Positions 43,344-54,914 of a stretch of DNA of 64,000 nt are shown in pieces. Source of the stretch: Lecanosticta acicola (lineage: Eukaryota > Ascomycota > Dothideomycetes > Mycosphaerellales > Mycosphaerellaceae). The stretch spans positions 186,001 through 250,000 of the forward strand of contig CAVMBE010000036.1 of the NCBI GenBank assembly GCA_963674455.1, given 5' to 3'. The translations under genes and the position numbers were made by a program. The first letter of the stretch is position 1; each line of letters starts with the position of its first letter. The notes beneath the pieces were generated by a model that ran no database searches, had not been told where the DNA came from, and was given only the letters and a program-made list of their open reading frames with translations.

Positions 43344-45408
43344 TCAGTAAAAGCTTCCAGGCCCGGTCACTTGACTCCCGTAATCATGACCAAAGCCAGG
43401 CATACCGCTCTCATCCATACCGTCCAGATTCATAAACTCGTCCAACCCGCTATGGTCGTGATCCTGCTGCTGACCCTGACCCTGACCCATAGTTTCGCCG
43501 GCAGTTTCGAACTTTGGATCAATCTCGATGGCAGTGTCTGCGCTATTGCCAGCCCCTGTGTCCATCTCGTTCAAGCTCGGGTCCACGTTCGGCGGATTTG
43601 GTGGCTGGATGTCATCCTGTATCTGCGCGTTCGGAGGGATAGAACGACCAAACGCCTCGCGACGAGTCTCTGCCCGGATGTTCTGCTTCGGATACCTCTG
43701 AAGCTGGGGAGCTCTATTGCTGTTAAGGCAGTCTCCGCGACTGTTCATCCAGAGGGAGGATTCTTGAATGTCGCCACGCTTGGCAGCTTGTGCAAATGGT
43801 TCCGCTTGGAGGATGGGTAACACAAGACTGGCTTCATACCAGCGACCCCTGAAGTTGTCGAGATCAAGGCGTTGCTGCGGGACAGCAAGCTTCCAGTAGC
43901 TTGCGGTACGCCTGGTCGGGATAGAGCGGGCATTGCGGTATGCAAGGTCCTCAGTGAGGCGCTGGGGGAGATGCGGATTGTTGTTAGTCGCTGCTGGAGT
44001 TGGAATTTGCGGGTCACTGTGCTGCACCTGCACAAGTTGATAAATGTCGCCAACCAGCTTACAAGTCTGACTGTTCATTTGTGGCGTCATCGCTGAAACC
44101 CGTCTACGCTCGACGACAGAGTGTACGACCATGATTTCGGTCCCTGATCCTACAGTGAGGCGTACAGGGTCTCCGACCCAGACCTTTTCTGCGCCTAGGA
44201 AGATGCCGTTGTAGTGGGTCTCAACCGCGCCGCCTTCGACCTGTGCCATTTTGGTTTTGCCGAAGGGCGTGTACGTGGAATCGATCATCTTCGCGGCCAA
44301 TATGGATGCGTCGACCTGTGGATCGCCCCTTCCATACCGTCCTTGCACGAGACCTTGCCAGTCAGCTGTCTCATATTGAGGAGGCTGAGGAAGGTTGTTG
44401 AGGCCGTCGCTCGTGAATCTAGGCACACTCCACGCCAGCCACGGCCGCATAGAGGCATGAGATGTCTTCACCACTGGCTGCTCGTACTGGAGAGGATGGG
44501 AAAGCGACTGAACCAGGTAGGAGTATTTATCGTTGCCCGCAGAGAGACCGTGAGGAATCCACCGTCGAAGAATAGTGCCGAGTCCCCAGGCCTGACCTCG
44601 TTCAAACCACACGAGCTCACCGGGACGGTACATGAAGGAGCCATACTCGAGGTCCATACGTTGATCAGGGCTCTTCACAGAGGGCAGCGGCGTCGGCTTT
44701 TTCGCTTGCGGTGCAGGCGGTTGCGGTACACTAGCTGGTATCCTGTAGCTCTGTTGGCTCGTCTGGCGTGCCATTTGCTGCGGAGCCTGCTGGGCAGCGG
44801 CCATCCTAGCCGTCGCGCCAGGCACTACGGTCTCCAAGTCTTCCGGCGAGCACAGCTTGCAGCTGCAGTTGTCCGGATCGCCTTTTTCGTCCGTGCACAG
44901 CCACAACAGATGCGGAAAGAAATCGTTCGGGCTGCGGAATCGCTTTCGTCTTCCAACAGGATGGCCGTAGAGGTAGGCATCCTGTCTGTCATTGCCACCT
45001 GCAGCATGTGTCTTGCTCTTGACTTCGGTCTTGCCGTCCTTCTCAGTCTTTTTCACGTGCTCGTACAGACGATAGTTCTCGGGCAGCGCAACGAGGATGT
45101 AGCCGCTCTCTACGAATTCTCAGTGCCAATCCGAAATGCTTCTTGGTTACATGTGTATACACACCGCCTGCAGTCTTGTCCTTCCAGGCCAGCTCTCTCG
45201 CCAGCATGCCACCTAGCTTTCGCCTCCAATCCACGTGTTTCGGCTCGTCCTGAGCAACCTCTCGATAGAAGTCACTGACTCCATTCCTGTCCGGTTTCTG
45301 GTCCAGCTGATCGTCGGTCGGCTGATTGAGCTCCCTCCTCTTGCCCTTCGAAACGAGTTCGATCCTGCCATCGCTTCGGCGTGCGTAGATAGGGTAGAAT
45401 CGCGCCAT
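43344..45408 (-). CDS. clr2: Clr2-like transcription-silencing protein
   Basis: Two exons, 45408–45165 and 45109–43344, with a 55-bp intron (GTGTGT…TTCGTAG) in phase; 669 residues. The N-terminal domain reads MARFYPIYARRSDGRIEL, QLDQKPDRNGVSDFYREVA and DWRRKLGGMLARELAW, then GYILVALPENYRLYEHV, GGNDRQDAYLYGHPVGRRKR, FFPHLLWLCTDEKGDP and the Cys pair NCSCKLCSPED. A second conserved part (PGELVWFERGQAWGLGTILR) is the BAH-like region of Clr2. In fission yeast Clr2 belongs to the SHREC nucleosome-remodelling and deacetylase complex that silences heterochromatin. Start 533 bp from a divergent SNF2 ATPase gene. Confidence 0.83.
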
Positions 45409-45941
45409 GTTGCAGCTGCTCTTACGGCATTCTTGCGCGCATTACTCTTGTCGTACAGGCCCACTGTGATAATCGCCGTTCCGAATCAGTGATTGTGTTC
45501 CCCGCAGCAAACAGTACATCGCATGATGATACAAGGAGCATCTGCAGGTGGGGGCCATTTGAGGCTCAAAATAAGGTTTTGACGGCGGCTGATCTGCCGA
45601 CCCCTGTCAACGCGAGATCATCGCGTCCATCGCGTCCTATGATTTTGTATCGCTTCCATCAAATGTTCTGAAGTCTTGTTGCACTGTTGAGAGCCACCAC
45701 ACCACACTATCGTCTTCCTCAATCTTCGTAATCAACTCGCTCTTGCCGCTTGGTCAGCTTGTCGCCCGCACGATTGCGTGAACAGGGATTGGAAAGCCGC
45801 AGGGAAACGGAACCGCAGGCGTTTGCCCACAGAAGTACCTTACCACAGTTACTGCACAGCTCGTGAAAACCTCACTTCGCCTGGTCAGATCGTCGCGACT
45901 GCCACTTTGCACGTGAGAAGGGGCGCACGTGCTCAAGACAA
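45409..45941. promoter_or_regulatory. Bidirectional promoter region between Clr2-like and SNF2 genes
   Basis: 533 bp separate the two divergent start codons with no open frame of note. Position is the only evidence for promoter function; no specific sites are claimed. Confidence 0.5.
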
Positions 45942-48900
45942 ATGTCCTTCCTCAAAACTCGCACACCAAACTTCACAATGAACATGGACGACCTCGACTC
46001 CGACACATTCCAGTCGCCCCCCAAGCGACGCAAAATGGCGCCCTTTCTACCTGCACCATCGAGCCTGTCCAACCTGCTCACCCAGTGGGGTGCCGCAAAG
46101 TCTCCGACTTCAGTCTCCAAGATGCAGCGCGAGAGCAGCGGCGGGCACGCGCTGCGAGGTGGTAAACCAGCTGTATCGTACGCCGAGTCGCCGCCGACCT
46201 CGCCCGGCCAGCAGAGCGAAGCATCGGCAAACTACGAGGATGCACAGGAACAATCTGAAGAACAGCGCGCTTGCGGCCGGGACGACGACGACGATGACGA
46301 TGACGAGAGCCTCGACGAGCTGTCATCAGACACTATTCAGGTCATGCCACGCCGCAATCACCTCCCTGAGCGAACAAAAGGCACGCGTGAGATGCCGTCC
46401 AGGTCGACGAGATCCACTGCATTCTATGGCCGAACGCCGCGAAATCTCTCTTCACCGGCAAAGAAGATCCGCAAATTCCGCCTCAACTCAGACACGGGTG
46501 CAAGCAAGGCAAAAACCAAAGCACGCACCAATATGAAGACGGATACCGCTCGTAATTTGGTCCGTCAAGAGATTGCCACAAATACCAAGCCGAAGCGAGA
46601 TGCCTACCTTTTGGCCAACAAAGACTACTTTCTGCCGCTACTGCCAGACAACAACTACGTTGTCAAGCTGGAGCGATCCGCCAAAGGCGCTAAGCCGCAG
46701 CCCGTGGTCCACAAGCAAGTGCAACAACCAGAGGGAGTTACTGCCGTCATGAACCCATACCAATTGGAAGGTCTATCTTTCCTCGTGCAAATGCACAAGA
46801 ACGGAATGTCTTCCATTCTTGGTGACGAAATGGGTCTCGGCAAGACGCTGCAAACCCTTTCGCTGTTCCAATACCTTGCCGAACACGAGGCCTCAACTAT
46901 TGAGAACCGCCCAAACCTTGTCGTTTGTCCGCTTAGCGTTCTTTCCTCGTGGATTGCGGAGAGTAGAAAGTGGACCCCGAAACTCAACGTTGTGCGGTTC
47001 CATGGACCAAAGGTGGAGCGAGAACGGTTCAAAGAAGATTGCAAGCAGAGACAACATTCTCGGGCCCCCGCGAATGATCAGATTGACTTGGTGGTCACGA
47101 CATACGAGACGTTCGCATCAGAGCAGACATGGTTCAAACATGCCTTTGTATGGCGCTACTGCGTGCTTGACGAAGGCCACAAGATCAAAAACGACCGCAC
47201 CGGGGTTGCCTCAGCTCTACAAGGTTTGTCTGCTGAGTACCGTCTTGTCCTGACCGGTACACCTTTACAGAACAACCTGCGTGAGATGTGGGCGCTTCTG
47301 CACTGGCTCTTTCCAGAAGTATTCACGGCAGACACCGCAGACGCCTTCCATAAGGCGTTCGATCTTACCAAAGGCAAGGTATCTACCACATTCATGGATG
47401 ATGCTCGCCAGTTGCTCGAGCTCGTCATGCTTCGACGCATGAAGTCAAGCCCAGAAGTCAACCTTGGTCTACCCCCAAAGGAAGAAGTACTACTATTTGT
47501 ACCTCTCACTCCTATGCAGAGATTTTGGTATACACGGCTCCTGACACGGGCTGACAATGCCACGCTCGCTGATCTGTTTGACGGCGCCAGAGACAAGGAA
47601 CAGCAGAATCTCTTGACTGAGAAGGAAGACGAGCAGCTTATCCAGCTTGAACGAGCCGCTGCTGCTGCAGTCAAAGCGGAAGAGGTTGATAGTATTGACG
47701 TCTGGGCTGAGAGTCGAGCTATTATGCAGGAAGCCTTGCGCAATGAGCAAGTTGAGAAGAAAGGTAACGCTTGGCAGAAGCTCATGAATCTTCTGATGCA
47801 GCTGCGAAAGGTCTGCAACCACCCCTATCTCCTGCCAAATGCGGCACCGCTTGTCTACGACATTGGGGAACACGTGATGAATGCTTCCGGGAAATTTATT
47901 GTTCTGGACAAATTGATCGACCAAATTGTGCTCCAAGAGCGCAAGAAAGTGCTGATATTTTCCGGCTACACTCGGACCCTCGATTTGGTCGGAGAGCTTC
48001 TTCAGTACAAGGGAGCCAATGGGCACGAAGCCCCCTTCCGGTATGCTCGACTCGACGGCGGCACTTCTCGGGCCCGTCGCAACTTGAGCATCCGCATGTT
48101 CAATGACAAGAGGACGGATTATCAGGTCATGCTGCTTTCGACGAGAGCAGGTGGCCTCGGTATCAATTTGACTTCTGCTTCAGAGGTCGTGTTCATGGAT
48201 GAAGACTGGAACCCGCAAATCACTTTGCAGGCCGAAGCGAGAGCACACCGAATCGGTCAGATCCAAAAGGTGACAATCTACAAGCTGTGTTCGCAGGGAA
48301 CGGTGGAGGAACAAATGATGGGTCGCATTCGAAAGAAGCTCTACCTCTCTGCCAAAATCACGGAGAGCATGCGCAACATCCACTCAGCGGAGGCGCTTGA
48401 GAAGAAACGCAAACGCCAATCCACGAAGACCAGCAGCGACGACGACGATGCGCCACATCTTGACACAGCATCGCTTCAATCTCTGATTCGACGCGGTGCT
48501 CAGACACTGGCGCGGCCGCAGATAGATGTGACGGAAATGATTGAGTGGGATTGGGATACCACGCTTGAGCATTGCAAAGATAAGCCAGTTGACGCATTGG
48601 TTGCCGACGCCGCTGGTGACGGCAGCAGCGAAAACGTAGACGAGCAGCAGTGGCTAAATACCATGGAGAAGGTGGAGTGCGCAATCTTCGAAGGCAAGAA
48701 GCATCAGAAGCAAATTGAAAAGAAGGTTGAAGGGATCACTGAGCTCAATCGTAATGCACGTCGCATCGGCAAGAACACCACTGTCGAGATTGACGGCTTC
48801 ATGATCTCTAAGGAGAGCCTCACCTGTGGCGATTGGGAGGCGGTCCCAACTCTTGCAGGCAAAGACCCTTCCCTTGCAGAGTTCAAGAAGGAGAAGAAGG

Positions 48901-49517
48901 CTGCGATCAACAATCAGGATTTCTGTCTCTGCTGCTGGGCTGGAGGAGAGCTCGTCTGTTGCAAAGGCTGTCCGCGATCATACCACCTAGGGTGCCTCAC
49001 CCAAGACTTCCAAGTGCGCAGCAAGGGCATGTCGTTCTACTGCCCGCAGCACCAATGCATTGATTGCAATGCCAAGACAACTGAGGCCGGAGGCATGATC
49101 TATCGCTGCCGGTGGTGCGAGCGTGGATATTGCGAAGATTGCCTCGCCTGGGAAACGGCCGAGCTCGTGGACCATACACTTCCTGAGTTTGAGTTGCTTG
49201 GTTTTGGAGAGGTCGCTCAGGCCTTCTACATCAATTGCTCGAATTGCGTGACGGCTTGGAAGAATGACGCTGCCGCTCGGAAGACGATGGAGAAGGCGAA
49301 GACGAGGTATGCGCGGGATCTCAATAACCACCCTTCCGAGCTCGAGGCCGCTGGCGTTGGCGCCGGTTACACGCCAGACACCATGTCTACGATGTCGGAG
49401 GCTGCAACGCCTGCTGAGGAGATCCCACCCCCAACTGATCGTCTTCATCGCTCAGCCAAGAAAGTGAAATTGTCAAAGTCGCGGCCGGAGCCAGAAATCA
49501 TCGAACTGTCGGGTTGA
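45942..49517 (+). CDS. SNF2-family chromatin-remodelling ATPase with C-terminal PHD finger
   Basis: Single exon, 1191 residues. The frame opens at 45942, but the Met at residue 13 (MNMDDLDSDTFQSPPKRRKM) may be the true start. The N-terminus is acidic/basic and disordered. ATPase lobe 1: NPYQLEGLSFLVQMHKNGM, Walker A GDEMGLGKTLQT (about 294–302), Walker B-type LDEGHKIKN (about 408–416), LTGTPLQNNLREMWALLHWL. Lobe 2: KVLIFSGYTRTLDLV, STRAGGLGINLTSA, ARAHRIGQIQKVTIYKL. A PHD zinc finger follows near 996–1020 (CLCCWAGGELVCCKGCPRSY), with more Cys pairs after it (CPQHQCIDC; CRWCERGYCEDCLAW), giving an extended zinc module. It is predicted to slide or restructure nucleosomes and read histone tails. 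ISWI- or Mi-2/Mit1-related ATPases are the nearest ideas. Confidence 0.9.
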   Translation: MSFLKTRTPNFTMNMDDLDSDTFQSPPKRRKMAPFLPAPSSLSNLLTQWGAAKSPTSVSKMQRESSGGHALRGGKPAVSYAESPPTSPGQQSEASANYEDAQEQSEEQRACGRDDDDDDDDESLDELSSDTIQVMPRRNHLPERTKGTREMPSRSTRSTAFYGRTPRNLSSPAKKIRKFRLNSDTGASKAKTKARTNMKTDTARNLVRQEIATNTKPKRDAYLLANKDYFLPLLPDNNYVVKLERSAKGAKPQPVVHKQVQQPEGVTAVMNPYQLEGLSFLVQMHKNGMSSILGDEMGLGKTLQTLSLFQYLAEHEASTIENRPNLVVCPLSVLSSWIAESRKWTPKLNVVRFHGPKVERERFKEDCKQRQHSRAPANDQIDLVVTTYETFASEQTWFKHAFVWRYCVLDEGHKIKNDRTGVASALQGLSAEYRLVLTGTPLQNNLREMWALLHWLFPEVFTADTADAFHKAFDLTKGKVSTTFMDDARQLLELVMLRRMKSSPEVNLGLPPKEEVLLFVPLTPMQRFWYTRLLTRADNATLADLFDGARDKEQQNLLTEKEDEQLIQLERAAAAAVKAEEVDSIDVWAESRAIMQEALRNEQVEKKGNAWQKLMNLLMQLRKVCNHPYLLPNAAPLVYDIGEHVMNASGKFIVLDKLIDQIVLQERKKVLIFSGYTRTLDLVGELLQYKGANGHEAPFRYARLDGGTSRARRNLSIRMFNDKRTDYQVMLLSTRAGGLGINLTSASEVVFMDEDWNPQITLQAEARAHRIGQIQKVTIYKLCSQGTVEEQMMGRIRKKLYLSAKITESMRNIHSAEALEKKRKRQSTKTSSDDDDAPHLDTASLQSLIRRGAQTLARPQIDVTEMIEWDWDTTLEHCKDKPVDALVADAAGDGSSENVDEQQWLNTMEKVECAIFEGKKHQKQIEKKVEGITELNRNARRIGKNTTVEIDGFMISKESLTCGDWEAVPTLAGKDPSLAEFKKEKKAAINNQDFCLCCWAGGELVCCKGCPRSYHLGCLTQDFQVRSKGMSFYCPQHQCIDCNAKTTEAGGMIYRCRWCERGYCEDCLAWETAELVDHTLPEFELLGFGEVAQAFYINCSNCVTAWKNDAAARKTMEKAKTRYARDLNNHPSELEAAGVGAGYTPDTMSTMSEAATPAEEIPPPTDRLHRSAKKVKLSKSRPEPEIIELSG

Positions 49518-50843
49518 TGAAATGGCTGTCACTCGACTGTAAAGCTTGTGTGTTGTTGGAGGATCAGACTTGCACAACTCGGTGAGAATCATGCAACACA
49601 AGCAATACGGGATAAACATTGGGTCGGAAGGGAAACTTTCCCGTTTCAGCAGGGCCTGTTGACTGCACGTTAGGGTAGACAGGACGAAATCAGAAATCAG
49701 AACTACGGGTTGTACGCACGCCCTAACTTCACGCGCTATCATACCTCTTCACGCCCTATGCTCCCGTCTCCTCGGCGTTCATCCATCGGCTTCGCGTAAT
49801 CTAATCCGGAACCTTCAGAACCCGCGTCCGAATGATACTACTCTTATTAGACTGATACGAGTAAGTGTTCCGGTTTTTCACGACTATCACACTGGCGAGT
49901 TCCGATTAGTTTCCGTGGTTGTTCAAATCCAAGCGATGGACTGACAACTAAACTAGCGCGGCGCGCATGCTAGGCATTGTACGTCACCCCTTTGTGCCTT
50001 GACTCTGGAAAGTCGCGTGGCAGAGACCACGCAGTGGCTCGCGCATCCCTGCCGCAGGTCTGCACTCCGCCAATCGTGTTCTTTGAAGAACGAGCGTGGT
50101 GGAGCTCTGGTACGGGTTTACCAGGGCTCTCTCTACATGGTCTTCTTGGGTTGGCCGCCAAATCAGAATGGTGCCTTTGCGTCTGCGAGACTCCGAGAAG
50201 GAGACAGGGAGGGACGAGTCGGATACTCAGGGCTTAAAATGGGTGGGTGCCATCGCTATTCCGTTCCTGAGTTGGCGCTAAGGACCGGTACAGGACGAGG
50301 TTGCTCGTGGCCTCCTCCGCGTGGCCTTTGCATTTCCCAAAATGGTCTACAATCGAGAAGTCGCGAAGATGCTCCCAACCTGGTTCCCAATAATTATCAG
50401 TTGAAACAACAGTTGACATGAGGCCGTCTCGGCATATGACGTCAGACTCTGCCAGAATTGTGCACATTCCATTCTTCTCTTCTCATTCGGTGAATGACGG
50501 TGAATGAATGTTGGTCTGTGCAATATCAACATTCAGAGCTAGGAACCCCCGTGCTTGTCAGCCAACGTAAGGTAGCTACCTCCCCCAAACAACCCCCATA
50601 GCTCCCTCGGGGGACGCTGTCTACAGCTTATCAAGAACCGAAGCTTTTGGGATTTAAAATTCCCGACAAGGTCAGGTAAGCAAAGGTATCATACCTAACT
50701 AAGCAAGCAGGTATTATGATAAGCAGGCGAAGAGCTCGAGACGGTTCGTCTTCTTCCTATTCCTGGAAATACTCTGTCGGGACTTCACGCTCCGACTCCA
50801 ATCGCTCGACGTGCTCAGGTAACCCGTCTCTCCCATCTTCGAT
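49518..50843. other. Intergenic, no gene supported
   Basis: Mixed-composition spacer. Plus-strand frames at 49977–50421 have no recognisable family. Confidence 0.45.
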
Positions 50844-51846
50844 ATGCCCCCTCCGATCCGATCTGTTGCGCTCGCGGGTGTGAGTTCTTTCTACCCACCC
50901 CATCAGTAGTCACCGTGTGGTGACTTGGGAAACCAACACTAACAACAACAAAATTCCCAATTCCCAGGCGAACGGCTTCCTGGGCCGCGTGTTGCTGCAA
51001 GTCCTATTGAAGGCGAATCTCTTCCAACTCACGATCATCACCCGCGAGGGCTCGCAGCATGACTTCCCGCCCGGCGTCTCGGTCAAAAAAGTCAACTACG
51101 AATCGATCCCCAGCATCGAGGCGGCTCTCCGGGGCCACGATGCTCTCGTCTCCGCCATGGCTTTCGGCGCAATCCATATCCAGAAGAACATTGTAGATGC
51201 TGCTTTCAACGCCGGCGTTCGGCGGATCATCCCCTCGGAATACGGAAACGACACGACGCTCGCGAAATTGGCCACGATGCCGATTTATCAGCCTAAGATT
51301 GCGATTCGAGACTATCTGGAGGGGAAAGTCGCTCAGCGACCCGACGGCAGGTTCTCGTGGACCGTGGTTCACAACGTCTCGTTCCTGGCGCCGGGCTATG
51401 CTCTCGATTTTTTGGTCGATGTGAAAGGGAAGAAAGCGGAGATCAAAGACGGCGGGGACGTTGCTTTCATCGCCACGACGATGGAAGATATCGGGCAGGC
51501 GATCATTGGCATCCTCACCCACTTGGACGAGACTGCCAATCGCCCGGTCAAGATCTCGAGCGTTGTCACTACGCAGAATGAGATCATCGACATTGCTAAA
51601 TCCATCGATCCGAACGGGGAGTGGGAGATCACGCATGTGAAGACGGCCGAATTGGAGCAGGTCGCGAGGCAGCGATGGGAAGCAGGCGATAACACAGAGG
51701 AAGTGGTCGAGATGTTTATTTGGTGTGCTTTCATCGGGACGCCGGGGGCTGGGTATTTCGAAGAGACGGATAATACTTTGCTTGGCATCGAGGGTATTGG
51801 ACGAAAGGGACTCGAGAGAATTATTCGTGCTGCGATTGAAGAGTGA
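50844..51846 (+). CDS. NmrA-like / isoflavone-reductase-type NAD(P)-binding protein
   Basis: Exon 1, 50844–50879, encodes MPPPIRSVALAG. After an 88-bp intron (GTGAGT…TTCCCAG), exon 2 runs 50968–51846; 304 residues. Splicing joins the glycine-rich loop as AGANGFLGRVLLQVLL (GxxGxxG), which supports the short first exon. Further family text: LTIITREGSQHDFP, GHDALVSAMAFGAI, GVRRIIPSEYGNDTTLAKLA, FSWTVVHNVSFLAPG. It belongs to the atypical SDR group, which includes reductases and redox sensors. Substrate is unknown. A shorter frame without exon 1 would lack the first Gly of the loop. Confidence 0.88.
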
Positions 51847-53163
51847 ATCCAGTTGTACGGAAGAGAGTTGAGGTGCCGAGGCCTGATACAGAACAAGATT
51901 CCAGGCCCAACCCATTGCCCTCGACCAATTCCTGGAGGACCAAAAGACTCAAGTACCTGTAGCATGTCTTTTTAGTCGCCTTCCCTCGTACAACACTGCT
52001 GAAGAGCCAACCATCCTAAATGCTCGCCAAGTTCACTAAGTTGAAACCTTAGACAGCACAGAGTCCATTGCCTGCCCACGAAAATCCTCCATCCCTCGCG
52101 AGCTCGGAGCCTTGTCCTGCCTGAAACGGAGGATGCTTCTGCTAATGACTACTCGCCAGACGGGCAGCCGCGGTTTGGAGTTGGAAGAGCGGCCTACATC
52201 TGGATTACTCGCAGCAGTATAGCAAAATGGCGCCGAATTGTATGTCACTGTTTCATAAGCGTCTGACGGTTGCCAAGGCTGTGATGTGCTGCATCAGTTC
52301 CCTAGGCTCGCTCAGGCGTTTTGAAGCGAAAAGCAATGACCGTTGAGGGGTTCTCGGCCTGTGATCAGGAATGGAGCCTTGAAATCCAACGGCTCAGTTC
52401 TGCTCGCGCATAGGCGTGAAAGGTGTATGCTTTTGCCGCATTAGTAAGGCTAGAAACTTTTCGCTCTGAAAGGCTACTCCGACGTGCAGAGCTGCTGTTG
52501 CAAAGTCTCGGATGAGCTAGAGATCTAAGCGTAACAGACCCCGAGATGGTATGATTTGTGCACTTCGGTGTTAGGATGAGTTCTATTCCGTTTCCTATAC
52601 GATGAATCGTGATAGTCTCAGCCCACGGCACCGTCGGAAAGGAGTTTGCTTAAGCCGACTTTGTGCGATCCCGAGGAATGACCTGCCGCTGTGCTAAGCC
52701 GCTGTAGTAGGCATCAGCGGCCGCATGGCCTTTGCATACAACTACGGTGAAGCAGACCTGTACTTCACCACGCCTTTGTATGGAAACGACTTAGCATTTG
52801 CCCCACATGCATACACGCGCCAACGGCTTGTCTCTGCTAGGGGGATTCGGGAGACAAGGCAGGGAGCCCAGTCTAGTGACATGCCGCGTCCGAGGTATCA
52901 GGCCGTTTTCAATGCGGGATAATCTCCAACTCGAGGCCACGAGCCCGGTGGCAAGTCAGACGAGGCTTATTTTCATAGCCATAATCGTGGAGGCCGTGGT
53001 GGGTAGATCAAGAAGTGGAGAAGTCTGGCGACCGCACTGGTTTCGTTGAAGCATGCTCGGCGACAACACCGCGATGTCGTGATGTTATAAATACGGTCGG
53101 GTCCGCAGCACGATAGGGAGGTAACATTCCCAAAGCTTGAAAAGTCCAGAGCTCCTTTACAAA
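51847..53163. other. Intergenic, no gene supported
   Basis: No conserved frame. It ends with the P450 promoter, which has a TATA box. Confidence 0.5.
53086..53093 (+). promoter_or_regulatory. TATA box of the P450 gene
   Basis: TATAAATA lies 71 bases upstream of the ATG at 53164, a usual distance in fungi. Confidence 0.55.
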
Positions 53164-54914
53164 ATGTACTCCACGGCATCTTGGAGTAGCTTTATCGGTC
53201 TTGCCTTCGTTTTGGTCACCATATTCGCGTCCTATTACCTGTACAGGGTGTACTCGCACCCACTAGCGAGAGTTCCTGGTCCGTGGTCGGCAAAGTTCTC
53301 TCCAGTACGATTCTTGTATCATACCTGGAAGGGGGACCTCCATCTGGATCATGTGCGGTGTCATAAGCGATATGGTATGCGTCTTCTAGGCATCTCGGAT
53401 GTCAACAGACTGTACTGATGCTTTCTTCGAGGATCCGTGTACTGCAGTTCTCCATCGAGCGTGGTGTTCAATACACCTTCAGCTGCACTCGGTCAGTCCA
53501 TATCTAACAAAAACGGCTTCGGGCGGCTGCGACTGACCTCACTGAACAGCAATATACTCGCAGGATCGAAACATAACCAAGGCCAACGGATATGCATCGC
53601 ATCCATTCACGAGAGCTGAAATCCCGAGTCTGTTCAATTGTGTCAGTGCTTCTCGCGCGGCTCTGAAAAAGAAAGTTCTTCGTCCAACGACGACTCCGCC
53701 GGCGATGCTCTTGCAGAACGCAGCAATCGAGGACAATGTGGAGACATTTGCCGAGATGGTGAGATCAAGCCCGCCGCAAGACATGTCCCTTCTAGGTCCG
53801 TCCCTCCCCGTGCGGTTCGAGGTAACAAGAAGCGACGATACTAAACCATGTTAGCTTTCTACTATGCTTTAGATGTCATCTCCCAGTCCACCTTTGGCAA
53901 GAGATTCGAGACTATGCGCAACCCGCGCCATCGCTGGATGTGCAAACATCTCGAAAGAGGCAACAGACACATGTACTTGCAGCTAGCTTGGCCGCGACTC
54001 TTCAAGGTGTTGGCAATATTCTTCAATGAGAACCGCCTCACGTATCCGGAATACCATGAAGAATCGAAGATGTTTCTGAACCTCTGCCATTCTCATCTCG
54101 AAGAAGGATTGAAGAGGAAGGGCCAGGGCGAACCGATCTATGAATTGATGAAGGCCGATCAACCGAAGGAAATATCGCAAGACGAGCTCTATGTGGATGC
54201 CTTCTCGTTCATGCGTGGTGGTAGGTCTCGGTCGGATCCAGGCGATGTTGGTGTTGCTAATCCCCTCGACTAGGCGGTGACATGGTAGCGGTCACCATCG
54301 CGGCTGCATTCCATTACATCACTCAAGATGGCGACGTCCTGCAGAGGCTCACTGCAGAGGTTAGAAGCACATTCGGTACCAGTGAGACTCCTTTCATAGG
54401 TCCAAAGCTGGAGTCCTGTAGGTACCTCCGGGCCTGCGTCGATGAGGCTCTCAGGATGGCACCACCCGGTCCTGGGGTGTTCTGGCGCACTTCTTCAGCC
54501 GACCTCAATATCGACGGCGTGAGGCTTCCAGCGGGGACAGACTTTGGCTGCAGTATCTTTGCACTACACTACAACGAAGAGATCTTCCCGGAGCCGCTAT
54601 CCTTTCGGCCAGAGCGATTCCTCGAAGCAGGCGCGAGGGATGGGGGATTCATGCCGTTCGTGAGAGGCTTCCGGTCTTGTCCGGCGCAGAAGCTGGCGTA
54701 TCCAACGATACTGCTGCCGGTTGCGCGACTTGTGTGGGAGTTTGATCTCTCTGCGGTGCCACAGACAACACGCAAGGACCCGGTTCCAATCAAGGAGTAC
54801 TACCGCGAAGTCTTCGGCAAGAACGAGCCCGCTCTGGATCAGCTGTACCTGCAAGTCGATGTTTTCGGCTCCAGGATCGAAGGTCCGGTGCTCCGCTGTG
54901 CACCTCACGGTTAG
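53164..54914 (+). CDS. Cytochrome P450 monooxygenase
   Basis: Five exons: 53164–53374, 53432–53491, 53550–53795, 53855–54220 and 54274–54914. Introns are 53–59 bp with consistent phases; 507 residues. An N-terminal membrane anchor (GLAFVLVTIFASYYLYRVYS) is followed by the proline hinge HPLARVPGPWSAK. The I-helix oxygen-binding region is GGDMVAVTIAAAFHY. The K-helix ExxR is E352-A-L-R355. The heme loop is FVRGFRSC with the ligand Cys430. The residue two after Cys is Ala rather than the usual Gly, and Pro follows Cys directly. It is an ER-bound monooxygenase of the CYP3-like fungal type; substrate unknown. No polyketide or peptide synthase is nearby, so a biosynthetic cluster is not supported. 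Confidence 0.9.

Noticed and set aside
44214..45278. 354-codon plus-strand open frame
   Set aside because: It is antisense to the Clr2-like gene, whose conserved text is unmistakable.
49977..50421. Overlapping plus-strand frames of 86 and 140 codons
   Set aside because: No family resemblance, no supporting splice or start context.
50844..54914. NmrA-like reductase plus P450 as a secondary-metabolite cluster
   Set aside because: No polyketide synthase, peptide synthetase, terpene cyclase or cluster regulator lies nearby, and the two genes are 1.3 kb apart without shared features.
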